Positions 1 through 12,178 of a stretch of 34,548 bases of DNA are shown one piece after another. Location of the stretch: NCBI RefSeq assembly GCF_030409905.1, contig NZ_JAUFQT010000006.1, forward strand, positions 1 through 34,548, read 5' to 3'. Below the pieces are notes generated by a model, which saw only the letters and a list, made by a program, of their open reading frames with translations, was not told where the DNA came from and made no database searches. A program made the position numbers and the translations under genes. Numbering within the stretch: the first letter of the stretch is position 1; every line of letters starts with the position of its first letter. Origin of the DNA: Echinicola jeungdonensis. Lineage in GTDB: Bacteria; Bacteroidota; Bacteroidia; Cytophagales; Cyclobacteriaceae.

Positions 1-13
1 TGTTTAATTAAAT

Positions 14-536
14 TTATTTATTTTCTTCTAATCCTAATTCTTCCAAGACAAAGTCTGAGTAATCATGGACCGGGTCGGTATAAATCATAGATAAATCTGC
101 CGCCTTGTCAAACATAATTGCTATTCCCTGTCTTTTTGCCACCTTGTCGATAGCATCAATATTTCAGATTGAAGGGGCTGCAACAATTCGGGCCTGTTTT
201 TGATAATATTGGCCTTTTATGCCAAAAACCCGGGTGTTAAAGGCCGTTGCTTCCTTTTCCTTTTCTTTAATGGCCTCCAATCTTTCATTGTACATTTCCT
301 CTGTCAACAAAACTTCTTCTGCTTTTAGGGAATTGTACATTTCTTTTTATCTCCTGCTCCAAATTCTGTGCCTCTTTTTTCCAGGCATTACCCAATGCCT
401 TTAAATCCTCCTGAATTTTTTTATACTCAGGATGTTTATTTAGCACATATTCCGAGTCTACAAACCCTATCTTCTTGGGCCATAACACCAGAAATAGCAA
501 CAGCAGCAAAAGTAATAATTTTAAACACTTTTCCAT
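14..536 (-). CDS. Skp/OmpH-like periplasmic chaperone, copy 1
   Basis: Same gene as the intact one at 23892-24413. In this copy the frame is broken, for example near 340-350 by an extra T in the run before the ATCTCCTGC segment, and again around 165-205. The leucine-rich signal peptide and the KIGFVDSEYVL start of the mature protein remain readable. It begins 2 bases after the bamA stop codon, as in the other copies. Use the copy 2 version for any protein-level work. Confidence 0.85.
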
Positions 537-538
537 GT

Positions 539-3216
539 TTATCTAAACTGTTGTCCGATGGTAAAGTGGAACATTCCTCCACTTGGCTGGTCACTACCTG
601 GTGCTGGATCAAACCCATATCCCCAATCGATACCCAATAGCCAAAGGCAGGCATAAAAATCCTTGCCCCAAAACCTGCAGATTTTTTCAAATCATAAGGG
701 TTAAATTCTGCATATTTCCCCCAGTTGTTCCCTGCTTCAGCAAAGCCAAGTAAAAAGATGGTTGCCGATGGGTTGGGAGAAACCAGGAACCTCATTTCCA
801 TTACATGTTTGTTGTAAACAATCCCTCCAAAAGGATCTGCACCTGCCTGTCCTCTTTGTTTCTCTTCCGGGAGTCAAGACCTGGTTTTCATAACCCCTCA
901 AGCCTACAATTTCTCTGGCCAAGGGAGAAGTTATTGAAGGTCATACCATCACCCCCCATTACAAATCGTTCAAGTGGGATAATTCCTATTTTGTTGCCAT
1001 AAGACCCCAGGAATCCCCATATGGGTCCGGGCACTGACTACAAATTTGCTTGAACCAAACATAGGAGAGTAGAACTTGGCATCAAACATCCATTTATGGT
1101 ATTCAAGCCATTTGTATTTCTCCTCATCCGGGGATTCCCTGCTTATATTATTATTAAATGCTGAATATGGCGGTGTGAAGCTAGCACTAAGGGAAATATT
1201 GGATCCCCGTCTTGGATAAATGGGGCTATCCACATTACTTCTGGAGACAGTAGTATTCAGGGTCAAACTGTTGGATTTCCCGTAGCATAGCTCAACCCAA
1301 AGCTTCTTCCAAACTCATCAAACTCATATATCTGGAATTGGATGGAATTACTGATATTAAAGTAATCATCAGGCAGGTCACCCGCTTGCCAAACCAAGGT
1401 CAGCCCGGTAATTTTGAAGAAACCAAGTTCATTTCCAAAGTTGGAGCGGTCGTATAGATCCAATTGCCTTTGCACGGAATGGTTAAAGCTAAAGGAAAGT
1501 GCATTGGGTTTCCTTCCTCCAAACCAAGGTTCGTGAAGGAGAAGCTGTAATTCTGGAAGCTTTTTCCATTTGGCCTGTACCCTAAGGGAAAGCTTTTGGC
1601 CATCTCCGACGGGCAGAGGTCTCCATTTGGAGAATCACTGATATTTTTTATGGAAAAGTTATTAAATACCAATCCAACAGTTCCCACAAATCCATAGAAA
1701 CCTCCCCAACCACCTGATAACTCGATTTGGTCATTGGTCTTTCTTCCAGTTGGAATGTGATGTCCACAGTGGCATCCTCAAAATTGGGCTGCAAATTAGG
1801 TTCTATGGTTTCAGGGTTAAAATAGCCCACCTGCGACAATTCCCGTATGGTTCTAACCAGTAAAGACCTGTCAAATTTCTGCCCAGGCAAAATCCTGATT
1901 TCCCTCATGACCACATGGTCGGATGTCCTCTCATTACCCTCAATAGAAACACTATTTACAGTAACCTGAGGACCTTCAAAAATCTCATTTCAATATCATG
2001 GAATCTTTTTCCACATTGACCTCTACAGGTTCAATGGTAAAAAAGAGGTAACCATCATCTTGGTAAAGGGAGCTGATATCATCCCCTCTGTGGGATCATA
2101 TTGATCCGTTTATCCAACAGTTCCTTATTATAAATATCCCCTTTATCAATCCCAGCCTATTATGGAGTTCCTCATTAGAATGGATGTAATTACCGGTAAA
2201 GGTAATATCGCGGTAATAATACTGTTTCCCCTCCTCTAGCTCTATATATCATATTTACCCTTTGGGGATCAAAGGTGTACACAGAGTCCCGGAGGATTTC
2301 TGCATCCCGGTAACCTTTGTTTTGGTAAAAGTTGATTACTTTTTCCTTATCCTTTCTGAATTCTTTTTTATTGAATTTGGAAGAATTGAAGAAATTGAGT
2401 TTAAAGTTTTTATGGATATAGGTTTTTACCTCCGATCAGTAACTGGATTTGTTTGAGAAATGGCTTTGGAAACATCTTCAGCATCTGCCTCAAACAAGCG
2501 GTAAATAAATCCCTGAAATATGAACACGGCATGTTCATTGGTCTTTTTCATTTTTTTCTTGACCTTGGCATCAGCAAAATTTTCATTTCCAGCTATCTTG
2601 ATTTCATTAATTTTGATCTTGGACTTTTTTGTCCACATCAACCTTAGCTTAACACTGTTTGGAAAGTGGTATCCTTTCTTGCAATACTCTTACATCTGCA
2701 TTTAGAAACCCTTTGTCTACAAAAACTCCCTGATATTTCTTTTGGCAGTATTAAGCAGGTCATCACGAACCACCCTACCCCGAATATTGACCTTATCTCT
2801 AAGCTCACTTTCCTGGGTTTGGGTTACCCCTGTATTCCACTCGGCTAAACCTGGCCTTTCAGTCAAGTCTAAAAGCAAATATATCGTCACCTTCGATCTT
2901 GGTAACCATCACCTTGACGTCCCCAATAATTCCCTGGGACCAAGCTTCTTTCAATGCATTGGAAATTTCATCGCCGGGAACATTGATTTCATCGCCCACT
3001 TTCAGGCCAGAAAGGGAAATGATGGCCGTTTCATCCAAGGTAGAAAGCCCCACAGCCTTAATCTCAGCTATGGTGAACTTTTTTGGATTGGCATAATTTA
3101 AATCAACAATATCTACTGGTTTTTGAACGGAATACCCTGCTTTGGCCCAATCTGATCTGGGCTTCGGCTATTCCGGCAAAAAGGAGTAAGCAGGCTACAA
3201 TTAAGCTTCTTCTCAT
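539..3216 (-). CDS. bamA: BamA-like outer-membrane assembly factor, copy 1 (frameshifted)
   Basis: Mirror of 21198-23889. This is the most damaged of the three bamA copies: the protein must be pieced together from at least six frames. Recognisable pieces include the [15 protein letters not shown] strand region of a POTRA domain, the [16 protein letters not shown] segment, the [11 protein letters not shown] loop-6 motif and the C-terminal barrel. Indels sit mostly in homopolymers, for instance a run of six T near 2625-2630 that is five T in copy 2. Copy 3 is the better source for the middle of the gene. Confidence 0.88.
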
Positions 3217-3221
3217 TAATC

Positions 3222-3967
3222 TTATGATTTTAACTGCGCTCCCGACCCCGTTTTTCCGAAGCGTCTTTCTCTTTTTTGAAATCTTTTACCGCTTCCAACA
3301 GGTGCTCTTTTCTAAAGTCAGGCCACAACACATCTGTGAAATACAACTCTGTATAGGCCAATTGCCAAAGCAGGAAATTACTGATTCTCAATTCCCCGCT
3401 TGTCCTGATCAATAATTCAGGGTCAGGATAATCCTGGGTATGTAAATGGGAAGAAATCAATTCTTCCGTCACTTCTTCCGGTCAATTTTTTTGTCAGCTA
3501 CTTTTTGAACATGCTTTTTACTGCTTCTTTTTCTTTTATTTCCCATCTTCCACTATAGCTTAAGGCTAGGATCAGGGTTAAACATCATTTGAGGCGGTTT
3601 TTTTCCATGGCCTCCTTAATTTGGCTTGCCCTCTTTTGGGCAAACTGGAAAACTCCCCAATAGTTACTAGCTTGATATTGTCCTTAATCATGGCAGGGAC
3701 TTGGTCGTAAGGGTCTTTACCAGCAGTTCCATGATAGCATTCACCTCCAACTTAGGACGGGACCAGTTTTTCTGTAGAAAAGGTATAAAGGGTAAGGTAT
3801 TTGACGCAAGAGTTTTTAGCACCTTCTATGGTTTCCCTTACTGCTGTAATAGCATTCCGGTGGCCGAATACCCTTTGAGCACCTTTACTTTGTGCCCATC
3901 GGCCATTGCCATCCATAATTACAGCTATGTGGTTGGGGATTCTTTCCTTGTCGATCGCTTCCTTCAT
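3222..3967 (-). CDS. uppS: Isoprenyl transferase (undecaprenyl diphosphate synthase), copy 1
   Basis: Mirror of 20455-21192. The N-terminal [17 protein letters not shown] motif and the C-terminal [17 protein letters not shown] motif are both present but in different frames. Frame breaks include a lost G near 3480 in the segment encoding DPEEV and several extra bases between 3510 and 3660. Start and stop match the other copies. The five-base gap to bamA is preserved. Confidence 0.88.
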
Positions 3968-4051
3968 TCCTGTTATTGTCCTAACATATTTTTTTTTGGC
4001 GGTACAAAAATGGTATTTCTTTTTTAATATTCTATCCCAAATGTCATTTAA

Positions 4052-4843
4052 TTAATATTTATAACATTCCACCTGATGGAAGGAATAGCTTAAAGTAACA
4101 CCTAAAAATAGTACCAATCTTTGTCTGATTTATTGCCATATTAACCCCATACGGAGGTGGAACATCATAGGGGTCATCAGGATCAGGAACGTAATCAGGG
4201 TCAGGAAAGCGTGAAATAATAATTTTCGTTATCTTTTTATATCCAGAAAATCTGTCACTGTTGGTCGGAATCCCATTTCCAAGGCCAAAAAGAGCCTTTC
4301 CCTCAAATGGTATTTGATCCCTATACCAAAGGGAATAACAGGGGTACCCAGGGAATAACTTTCCTCAACACCTCCTTGTGGATTATCGGGATTTCCCTCA
4401 ATGACCTCCCTTACCAAAGAACAGGGCATACCCAAACCCAATAAATCCATAAGGAGTATACCTGAATTTAGAATGTGGGGCTAGATAATCCAGGAAATGG
4501 AATTCCATAAGGGCATGACCTCAATGAGGGTTCCCTTGAAAAAAGCATTTCTTGCCTCAGCCATGGCATCCAGTGGCCGAACACTATCTGCTGCATTCAA
4601 ACGGGCTACCGAAGTCCCAAAACGGATACTCCAAACATTGTCAAAATTTCGCCTGCCAAAAACGTGCCTTGAAGACCTATCTGCCCGGGATCTACTCTCC
4701 GGATGATATCACCCGAATAAGTGCAACCCCTAATCCCAGACCATATTCATTTTGTTGGGCTTGTAGGCTGCCGGGCATTATTAGAAATACCAGGCTAACA
4801 ATACCAACAAATACAATACACAATAGATTTTTGATTTCCTCAA
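4052..4843 (-). CDS. DUF6089-like outer-membrane protein, copy 1
   Basis: Mirror of 19574-20371. A cluster of errors lies around 4214-4245, where this copy departs from both other copies over about 30 bases, so that stretch should not be used for translation. Readable pieces include the LNAADSVRPLDAMAEARNAF region and the Pro/Asp-rich C-terminal loop. The TTG start at 4841-4843 is the same uncertain choice as in copy 2. Confidence 0.72.
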
Positions 4844-4917
4844 GACGCTGCAATTTATAAAGTACCCAACGAATAAAAAACCCACTTAAGTATCCTCAGG
4901 GTTAATTTATGTTAAAA

Positions 4918-5793
4918 CTAATTCCTCATATCATATCCCCAATTCAGTTTTTTCCTTAGGGTCTCAAAAAAACTGTAATCGTGGAATTTTACCAGTTTGG
5001 CAGAAAACCTTTCCCGTTTCACTGTCACACAAGGCTGAGGCGTCCACAGCGGTGGACCTTGAGTCCAATGAGATCAGAAACTTTTTGCTCCGTCCCTCTA
5101 TCGAAAAACTAATTTCACTTTCATCTGAAACAATCATTGGTCTTACATTCAAATTATGTGGACTAACTGGCGTGATAACAAAATTTTTCGCCATAGGGGA
5201 GATCAATGGCCCTCCACAACTCAGGGAATAGCCTGTGGATCCTGTAGGAGTAGCCACTATCAGCCCATCAGCCCATAACTGTTCAAGTATTCCCCATCAA
5301 TGTATGTGTGAACGGTAATCATGGAGGAGGTATCCCGTTATGAATGGTGAATTCATTCAACCCATAGGGACACCACTAAATAATGGCTTATCCGATTCCA
5401 TCCGGATCAAGGTCCTGTCCTGAATGGTGTACTGCTGATCAAATAAGACTTCTATGGCCTTACCAACATCCTCTTTGGCAATGGTGGCCAAAAAAAACCC
5501 ATCCTTCCTGTATTGATGCCCAATATTGGAATTTCATAAGCTCCCACCATGGATACCGTATCCAGGAGTGTACCATCTCCGCCTACAGAGATCACGAACT
5601 CCATAGATTCCAACTCTTTCCGGTTACCTAATATGGTAAATCCGGTAGCTTTTGCTCCGGATTTCTTCATGGTTTTTATAAAAGGCCTCGTCAAAAAAAC
5701 TTCCGCCTGATGATAATGCAATGCAGCGATTAACTGCTCAATATATGGAACAAATTCTTTTTGAAAACCTATTCCATGTATAGTAATCTTCAT
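4918..5793 (-). CDS. nadK: NAD kinase, copy 1 (frameshifted)
   Basis: Mirror of 18625-19499. The total length equals the expected 876 bases only because insertions and deletions cancel. A G is missing near 5692, and a run of A near 5490-5497 is eight long instead of six, which breaks the frame just after the GINTGRMGF motif. The SVGGDGTLLDTV and ATPTGSTGYSLSCGGPLI motifs are both readable. Confidence 0.9.
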
Positions 5794-5807
5794 TGAGAAA
5801 ATAGCTT

Positions 5808-6471
5808 TTAAATATCTAAAAAGCGAAGCAGGTTATCCAATCTGTCCTGCTCCCCACTCACTCCCATTTCTTCCTGGTAATGGTCAATAATTTTATACCC
5901 AAAACGCTCCAATGTCGCTTTGATATGTTTTAAATCAATTTGGTCAACTTTTAGGGTCAATTTAATTTTTATTTTCATCCAAAGGATCATTGGTTATAAA
6001 ACTGCTAAGGATTTTGGTATTTTCAGACTCTATCACCCTTGCTATTTCATAAAGGCTGTATTCAGTCATCAACATGGACAAAACCAATACCCCTCCTTGG
6101 GTCTGAAATAGCCATGGAGTCAGCAAAGGCAGCAATGGCATCCTCCAGGGTTACCACTCCATGGTAAGTATTTTCCCGGTCCACCACAGCAACCATATTA
6201 GTCTGAAATTCGGATGCCACTCTCAAAACATCATAAATATGTTTATCCTTAAAAACAAAGCAGTTGTCAGCCTCCAACTCCACCTCACCAATGGTCAACT
6301 CAGGGTTGTTGATATGGTAGATCATTTCATCGGTAATCAAGCCTTTAAATTTCCCTTCCTCGACCACCGTAATACATTGGTACGAATTTCCTCCATCCAG
6401 ACAAGGCCATCTTCACCTTATCCGAATACTTCAATGGGGGATTAAATTATTAATAATTCGTACGCCTGCAT
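5808..6471 (-). CDS. CBS-domain protein, copy 1
   Basis: Mirror of 17950-18610. An extra A near 6104 shifts the frame between the second CBS motif and the C-terminal part, so the reading runs on as SDPRRG instead of QTQGG. Further one-base losses near 6375 and 6440 break the N-terminus. The C-terminal piece ending in LDNLLRFLDI is clearest in this copy and fixes the true C-terminus of the family member. Confidence 0.85.
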
Positions 6472-6627
6472 GTTTAAAGATATTAAATTGAACTCATTTA
6501 ATAAAACGTTAATCTTCAGTCCCTAGTTTTCAAGTATTAAGCTCTAATTGTCCGACACTAGCCATTACCTCTCTTGACCCAACACTTAATCCATAGTTTA
6601 AGTAGCTAATAATCAACGATCCTTGCA

Positions 6628-6645
6628 TTTAATATACATTAAATC
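6628..6645. repeat. AT-rich inverted repeat upstream of CBS gene, copy 1
   Basis: Seven-base arms ATTTAAT and ATTAAAT around a four-base centre, identical in all three copies (also 17777-17794 and 33340-33357). It lies about 155 bases upstream of the CBS-protein start, in the 265-base gap after pabA. It could be an operator, but AT-rich DNA produces such repeats by chance. Confidence 0.4.
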
Positions 6646-6736
6646 GCTGAATATTTTTCAAATTACCGAAAATTGGACCCAATCTTTTTGCCAATGGCCT
6701 TGTAGGTTTGAGATAATACAAATGGATTTAATCCGG

Positions 6737-7352
6737 TTACTTTACCAAACCCCATCCAAACAAGACAAAAATAATAGTTGATCAGGAAAATTCCTGTTGC
6801 AAACACCCTTGCCCAATTGCAAATGATGTCAATTCCAAACTCTGTCAGGTAAGCTTCAGGGTGAAATTGAATACCTATAATTGGGAGGATTGGTGCTCCA
6901 TGGCCATTAAATTCCCTTCACAGGTTTCCAACAAAGGCTTTCAAACATTAGGCAAAGGCCCTAATTCCAGGGATGGTAACGCGTCACATTAAAGTATGGG
7001 GAATACCTTCAAAAACCGGATGGGGTCTTAGCTGCCTTACAGGAAAACTTTCCCATGTACAGGCATAGCGCATTTAATGACCTTTGCTCCAAAATATTCT
7101 CCAATTGCCTGATGGCCAAGGCAAACTCCAAGCACTGGAATTTTATCATGATATAATCCAGGATTTCCAAAAGATTTCCCGCCTTTGAGGGGTTTCAGGT
7201 CCAGGCGACAGCACTAATCCCGCATAATTTTCCTTTTTCAAAGCGGAAAGGGGTAGATCATTTCGGACAACCTTAAGTTTCAAGCCACATTGCTTGAAAT
7301 AATCCGCAAGGATATGGGAAAAAGAATCAAAATTATCAATCAGCAGTAGCAT
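6737..7352 (-). CDS. PabA/TrpG-type glutamine amidotransferase, copy 1
   Basis: Mirror of 17064-17684. Several one-base losses break the frame, in particular around 6960-7000 and 7185-7190. The N-terminal [18 protein letters not shown] segment and the class I amidotransferase elements are readable piecewise. Near the 3' end, the T run that decides the C-terminus has the same length as in copy 2, one base shorter than in copy 3. Confidence 0.82.
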
Positions 7353-7885
7353 TTCCCCCTTCACTTATATCAATTAAATCCTGAATTCCCTCCATCGCAT
7401 CACGAATGGCCGGGGTAAAAGTATCCAAAAGGTCAATCACTACCGTGCTATAGGCTGAACAATAGGATATAGGGAAGATTCCTCCATTTTTTCCTCGGGA
7501 AGAACCACCTCAAAAGAGTGGCCCACCCAGAATAACAAACTCACCATAAATGCCCATTTCAACATACCCAAAACGGCCCCGGCAAAATTATCAAAGGCTC
7601 CAAGAATGGTCAAATCCATGTTTTCTTGACCAGGTAGGCCAAAAGCCTGATGACTAAACCACAAAAATAAAAATGATCAAAAAGGAGACAAATGGTAACA
7701 TAAACGTAAGGCTTTCCACCCTTTCAGCCAAAATAGCTGCCCCCCAGTGCATAAATTTAAAAGCCAATACTAACCCCACAATAAAAGCCACCACAGAAAG
7801 CACTCCAATAAAAAGCCCCTGCTTGTAACCACTGTAAGCCCCAATGGCCAATAATATCAATATGACCCAATCTATGGTACCCAAT
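7336..7885 (-). CDS. CvpA-family membrane protein, copy 1
   Basis: Mirror of 16532-17080. The start codon is damaged here: copy 2 reads ATGGGTACC while this copy has an extra T (ATTGGGTACC), so the apparent TTG start is an error rather than biology. The hydrophobic segments are split over three frames. Its stop overlaps the start of the downstream amidotransferase gene, as in the other copies. Confidence 0.82.
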
Positions 7886-7894
7886 GATTTTGAC

Positions 7895-8338
7895 CTATGC
7901 CAATAATCCTTTTACCTTTTGGGAAATCAATTTTCCATCCGCTTTTCCTGCCAGTTTCTTGGTAGCTACACCCATCACTTTCCCCATGTCTTTGGCCCTT
8001 CTGCTCCCACCTCGGCAATAATTTCCTTTAATGCTGCCTCCAGCTCCTCCTCAGAAAGTTGTTTTGGAAGGAATTCATTGATAATTCAAGTTCATCCTGC
8101 TCCACCTCTGCCAGGTCCTGTCTTTCTGCTGAAGGTAAACTTCTAAAGAATCCTTTCTCTGTTTGGCAGCTTTAGAAAGTAATTTGATTTCTTCTTCCTC
8201 AGTCATGCCTTTTTCTGAACCCTTTGATTCCTCCAAAAGTATCAGGGACTTAATTGACCGTAAAGCCCGCAGCCTATCCTTATTTTTAGCCAACATGGCC
8301 TTTTTAATTTCTCCTTCTACACTTTGCTTTAAACTCAT
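7895..8338 (-). CDS. GatB/YqeY domain protein, copy 1
   Basis: Mirror of 16079-16522. This copy preserves the N-terminus ([20 protein letters not shown]) in frame; copy 2 is broken there. The frame is lost after YLQQKDR, in a segment where the two copies disagree and the true sequence cannot be settled with two readings. The C-terminal helices up to the TAG stop are in other frames. Confidence 0.85.
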
Positions 8339-8363
8339 TATTTTTACGTTTATGTTTTTAGTG

Positions 8364-8382
8364 TATTTTTGTAACAAAATTA
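8364..8382. promoter_or_regulatory. Back-to-back -7 boxes between pdxJ and yqeY-like gene, copy 1
   Basis: Same element as 16036-16054 on the opposite strand. TATTTTTG at 8364-8371 points rightward to pdxJ and the complement of CAAAATTA at 8375-8382 points leftward to the YqeY gene. Both fit the Bacteroidota -7 consensus TAnnTTTG. The bases are identical in both available copies, so read error is unlikely to explain them. Confidence 0.5.
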
Positions 8383-8399
8383 GAGCATATTTTAATAAA

Positions 8400-9118
8400 A
8401 TGACCAAATTAAGCGTAAATATTAACAAAGTTGCAACCCTTCGCAATGCAAGGGGAGGAAACAATCCTGATGTCATTCAAGTTGCTTTGGATGCAGAAAT
8501 TTGGGCTGAAGGAATCACCGTCCACCCCAGGCCAGATGAAAGACACATCCGCTATGATGATGTCATGCAACTTAAAGAGATGCGGTCACCACAGAATTTA
8601 ACATAGAAGGGTATCCGGATAAAAGATATATGGAAATCATCCGCCTGGTTAAACCTGCCCAGGCAACATTGGTACCTGACCCTCCTGAAGTTTTGACCTC
8701 CAATACAGGCTGGGATACCATTTCACATCAGGAAATGCTCAAAGATATTATTGCAGAACTCCATGAATATGACACCCGGACTTCCATATTTATCAACCCA
8801 GTAGCCAATACTTTGAACCAGCCAAGCTTACAGGTACGGACAGGGTGGAGCTATATACAGAACCTTATGCTTCCAATTATCGAACCAACAAGCAAACTGC
8901 TGTGAAACCCTATGTGGAAGTGGCAGAAATTGCACGGGAATTGGGTTTTAGGTCTCAATGCCGGACATGATTTGGACCTCAACAACCTCAGGTTTCTAAA
9001 AGAACATATCCCTTATTTGGATGAAGTTTCCATTGGCCATGCCCTGATCTGTGATGCATTATATTTTGGTCTGGAAAACACCATCCAAATGTACCTAAGA
9101 CAGTTGGAGGATATTTAA
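8400..9118 (+). CDS. pdxJ: Pyridoxine 5'-phosphate synthase, copy 1
   Basis: Mirror of 15302-16019. Two extra bases near 8575-8580 shift the frame after [11 protein letters not shown], and further errors follow near 8805 and 8935. This copy keeps the C-terminal segment ([20 protein letters not shown]) in frame, which copy 2 loses, so the two copies together give a full protein. The start follows the divergent promoter region by fewer than 30 bases. Confidence 0.9.
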
Positions 9119-9183
9119 CCTTTTCTTTTGGGACTCATTTTATTTTATTCCCAATTTTCTAAGGGCAAAACCTATCAGATCAA

Positions 9184-9191
9184 TACCTTTG
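9184..9191 (+). promoter_or_regulatory. Candidate -7 box for the alpha/beta hydrolase gene, copy 1
   Basis: TACCTTTG matches the Bacteroidota -7 consensus TAnnTTTG exactly. It lies 22 bases before the hydrolase ATG, in the 95-base gap after pdxJ. No convincing -33 TTTG is seen upstream, where the sequence is T-rich. The mirror copy at 15230-15237 is identical. Confidence 0.4.
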
Positions 9192-9213
9192 AATCCACAA
9201 TGAATTAACCAGT

Positions 9214-9974
9214 ATGACATTAAATTATAAGAAAATAGGGCAGGGAGAACCATTGATCATTCTTCACGGACTTTTTTGGTTCAGCAGACAATTGGATGAG
9301 TATAGCCAAGGAGTTAGAAATGATTTCACCATATATTTGGTAACCAAAGGAACCATGGGGAAAGCCCAAAAAGTGACGAATGGACCTATAAAGCCATGGC
9401 GGAAGACTTAGCAGGTTTTTTGACCTCCCAAGGCCTGGAAGCGGTAAATCTTATGGGACATTCCATGGGCGGAAAAACTGCTATGAACTTTGCCCTGAAA
9501 TACCCGGGGAAAGTCAAAAAACTCATTATTGCAGACATTGCCCCCCCGCTATTATGATCCTCATCACCAATCTATCCTGGAAGGGCTAAAATGCTATCGA
9601 CTTGGAAAACCTTTCTTCCCGGAAAGAAGCAGAAGATACCCTATCCAAATATATATCCGAAAAGGGTATCCGCCAGTTTTTGCTAAAAAACCTGGAAGAA
9701 ATGAAGAAAGTAAATTTACCTGGAAGGTAAACCTCCCTGTTATTACAGAAAAAAATAAAATGTTGGCGAGGCCTTACGGGAAATCAGACTTTTGAAAACC
9801 CAACCCTGTTTATGCGTGGTGCCAATTCGGATTATATACAAGATCAAGACAAGGCCGATCTGGAGAAATTTTTCCCTGATTATAAACTAATATCCATTAA
9901 AAATGCCGGCCATTGGGCTTCATGCTGAACAACCTGCCGCTGTGGTAGCCACCATAAAGGCTTTTTTGAAGTAA
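9214..9974 (+). CDS. Alpha/beta fold hydrolase, copy 1 (frameshifted)
   Basis: Mirror of 14444-15207. An extra T near 9270 breaks the frame directly after the HGLFG oxyanion segment, and more errors follow near 9340, 9545 and 9750. The GHSMGG nucleophile elbow and the GHW histidine region are visible in separate frames. The C-terminus (AAVVATIKAFLK then TAA) is clear here. Confidence 0.85.
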
Positions 9975-9999
9975 AATGACCATTCAGCCTTACCTTGAT

Positions 10000-10701
10000 A
10001 TGAAAAAAGGAAGCTTTACCTGATCCCCAATATCCTTGCCCCTAATACCGAAATGAGGTAATAAGCCCACAGGTCAAATCGGTAATTTCAAACACCCGTT
10101 TTTTCTGGCAGAAAATCTAGGACAGCAAGAAGATATATTTCCAGTTTGAAACTGGGATTAACCATTGAGGATCTTCATTTGGAGATTTTGACAAAAACAA
10201 AACCAACCCAAATTCCTACTTTGATGCAACCGGCGCTGGAGGGACAGGATATTGAATCATTCAGAAGCAGGTTGTCCGGGAATAGCCGACCCCGGCTCAT
10301 TGGCAGTGGCATTTGCCCATCAAAAGGAATCCAGTGTCCCCCTCTCAGGACCATCCTCCATGTTTTTGGCCCTGATGGGTTCAGGCTTCAATGGGCAATC
10401 TTTTGCTTTTCACGGCTAATTTGCCCATTGACAAAAAGGCCAGAGCTGAAGCTATCCGCCAATTAGAAAGTGAATCTGCCCGATTTCAGAAAACTCAGAT
10501 TTTCATGGAAACCCCATTTAGGAACGACCAACTATTGGATGACCTGAAAAAGACCCTCCATCCCAACACCAAATTATGCATAGCCAAAACATTACCGGTC
10601 CGGATGAACTCATCCAAACCAAAACGATGGCTCAATGGAAAAAAGCCAAAATCGACTTGCACAAAATCCCTACTGTATTTGTGCTTTACGCCAGTGCCTG
10701 A
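10000..10701 (+). CDS. RsmI-like SAM-dependent methyltransferase, copy 1
   Basis: Mirror of 13708-14417. Frames change several times before about 10330. The C-terminal part from AEAIRQLESESARFQ to the FRNDQLLDDLKKTLHP segment is continuous, then is lost near 10590-10600. It begins 25 bases after the hydrolase stop, which suggests cotranscription. Confidence 0.82.
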
Positions 10702-10829
10702 AATGGGTAACCAATCCCGTAATTATCCAATGCCATTACCCAAAATTTTAATCTGAACCCAAAATTTTTTATTTCCTCCTTAAACTGTAATTTTACACGC
10801 CATTAAAAAAAAGGAAAACACTACCATAT

Positions 10830-12074
10830 ATGTCATATTTGTTCACCTCAGAGTCTGTTTCTGAAGGACACCCGATAAAATCCGATCAGATATCAGATGC
10901 ATTAATAGATATTTTCTGGCTTTTGATCCCAAATCCAAAGTAGCCTGTGAAACCCTTGTAACTACAGGCAGGTTGTATTGGCAGGGGAAGTAAAGTCTGA
11001 CACTTATTTAGATGTTCAAAAAATCGCCCGGGATGTCATCAACAGAATCGGATACACCAAAGGTGACTACATGTTTGACGGTAAATCCTGCGGAGTTTTG
11101 TCGGCCATACATGAGCAATCTCCAGACATCAATCAAGGGGTGGACAGGACCGCCCTGAGAGCAGGGTCCGGCGACCAAGGCATGATGTTTTGGGTATGCC
11201 ACCAGAGAATCCGCCAACTTTATGCCTTTGGCTTTGGACCTTTCTCACAGGCTTTTGAAAGAATTGGCCTCATTGAGAAGGAAAATAAGGACATCACCTA
11301 TCTGCGGCCGGATGCCAAAGCCCAGGTTACCATCTAATACAGTGATGATAATGTTCCTCAAAGGATCGATGCCATCGTCATTTCCACCCAACATGATGAT
11401 TTTGGGGGAAGAAGAAGTCATGTTGAAAGATCAAACAGGATATTCTTGACATTCTGATTCCAGGGTAAAAGCCCAGTTACTTCCAGGATTCAGGCTTTGT
11501 TTACCGATGAAATCAAATATCATATTAACCCTACCGGGAAAATTTGTAATTGGAGGGCCTCATGGGGACACTGGACTTACAGGAAGGAAGATCATCGTAG
11601 ACACTTATGGAGGTAAAGGTGCCCACGGCGGGGGAGCATTTTCCGAAAGGATCCATCAAAAGTGGACCGATCTGCCGCTTACGCCACAGACTATATTGCC
11701 AAAAACATGGTTGCTGCAGGGATTGCCGATGAAGTATTGGTGCAAGTATCCTATGCCATCGGGGTGGCTGAGCCCATGGGATTGTACGTCAATACCCACG
11801 GAACGGCCAAAAGTTGCACTTTCAGATGGTGAAATTGCCAGAAAAATTTCCAAGATATTTGACATGCGGCCCTATGCCATTGAGCAAAGGCTTAAATTGA
11901 GAAACCCCATATATGAAGAAACCGCTGCCTATGGGCATATGGGAAGAAAAAATGAAGTGGTTACCAAATCCTTCGTTTCACAGGATGGCACATCCGTTAC
12001 TTTGGATGTGGAATTGTTCCCCTGGGAAAAGCTGGATTAATGTAGATCAAATCAAAAAAGCATTTAACCTATAA
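10830..12074 (+). CDS. metK: S-adenosylmethionine synthetase, copy 1
   Basis: Mirror of 12328-13580. Besides indels, this copy carries a substitution at 11335 (TAA where copy 2 reads GAA), giving a false in-frame stop after AQVTI. The GHPDKISDQ start motif is missing bases, and the GGGAFSGKD motif reads as GGGAFSER. The C-terminal 60 residues, [19 protein letters not shown] onward, are intact. The stop used here is TAA at 12072-12074; copy 2 has one more A before it, so the last few residues are uncertain. Confidence 0.92.
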
Positions 12075-12075
12075 T

Positions 12076-12103
12076 AAAAGCGGCCCTTGAGCCGCTTTTT
12101 TTT
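12076..12103 (+). terminator. Rho-independent terminator after metK, copy 1
   Basis: Stem arms AAAAGCGGC and GCCGCTTTT with a six-base loop, followed by a T run to 12103. It begins directly at the metK stop. The mirror image is at 12302-12326. Confidence 0.85.
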
Positions 12104-12178
12104 CATTATATTTTTTTAATTGCTATAGAAGTATTGGGTTAATGGGAATCCTACTGCTTTTAACTGGATACCATTTCC

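Noticed and set aside
7882..7885. TTG start codon for cvpA (copy 1).
   Set aside because: Copy 2 has ATG at the same site. The TTG is produced by one inserted T in copy 1.
11330..11340. In-frame TAA stop in the middle of metK (copy 1).
   Set aside because: Copy 2 reads GAA at the matching codon; a single miscalled base at 11335 explains it.
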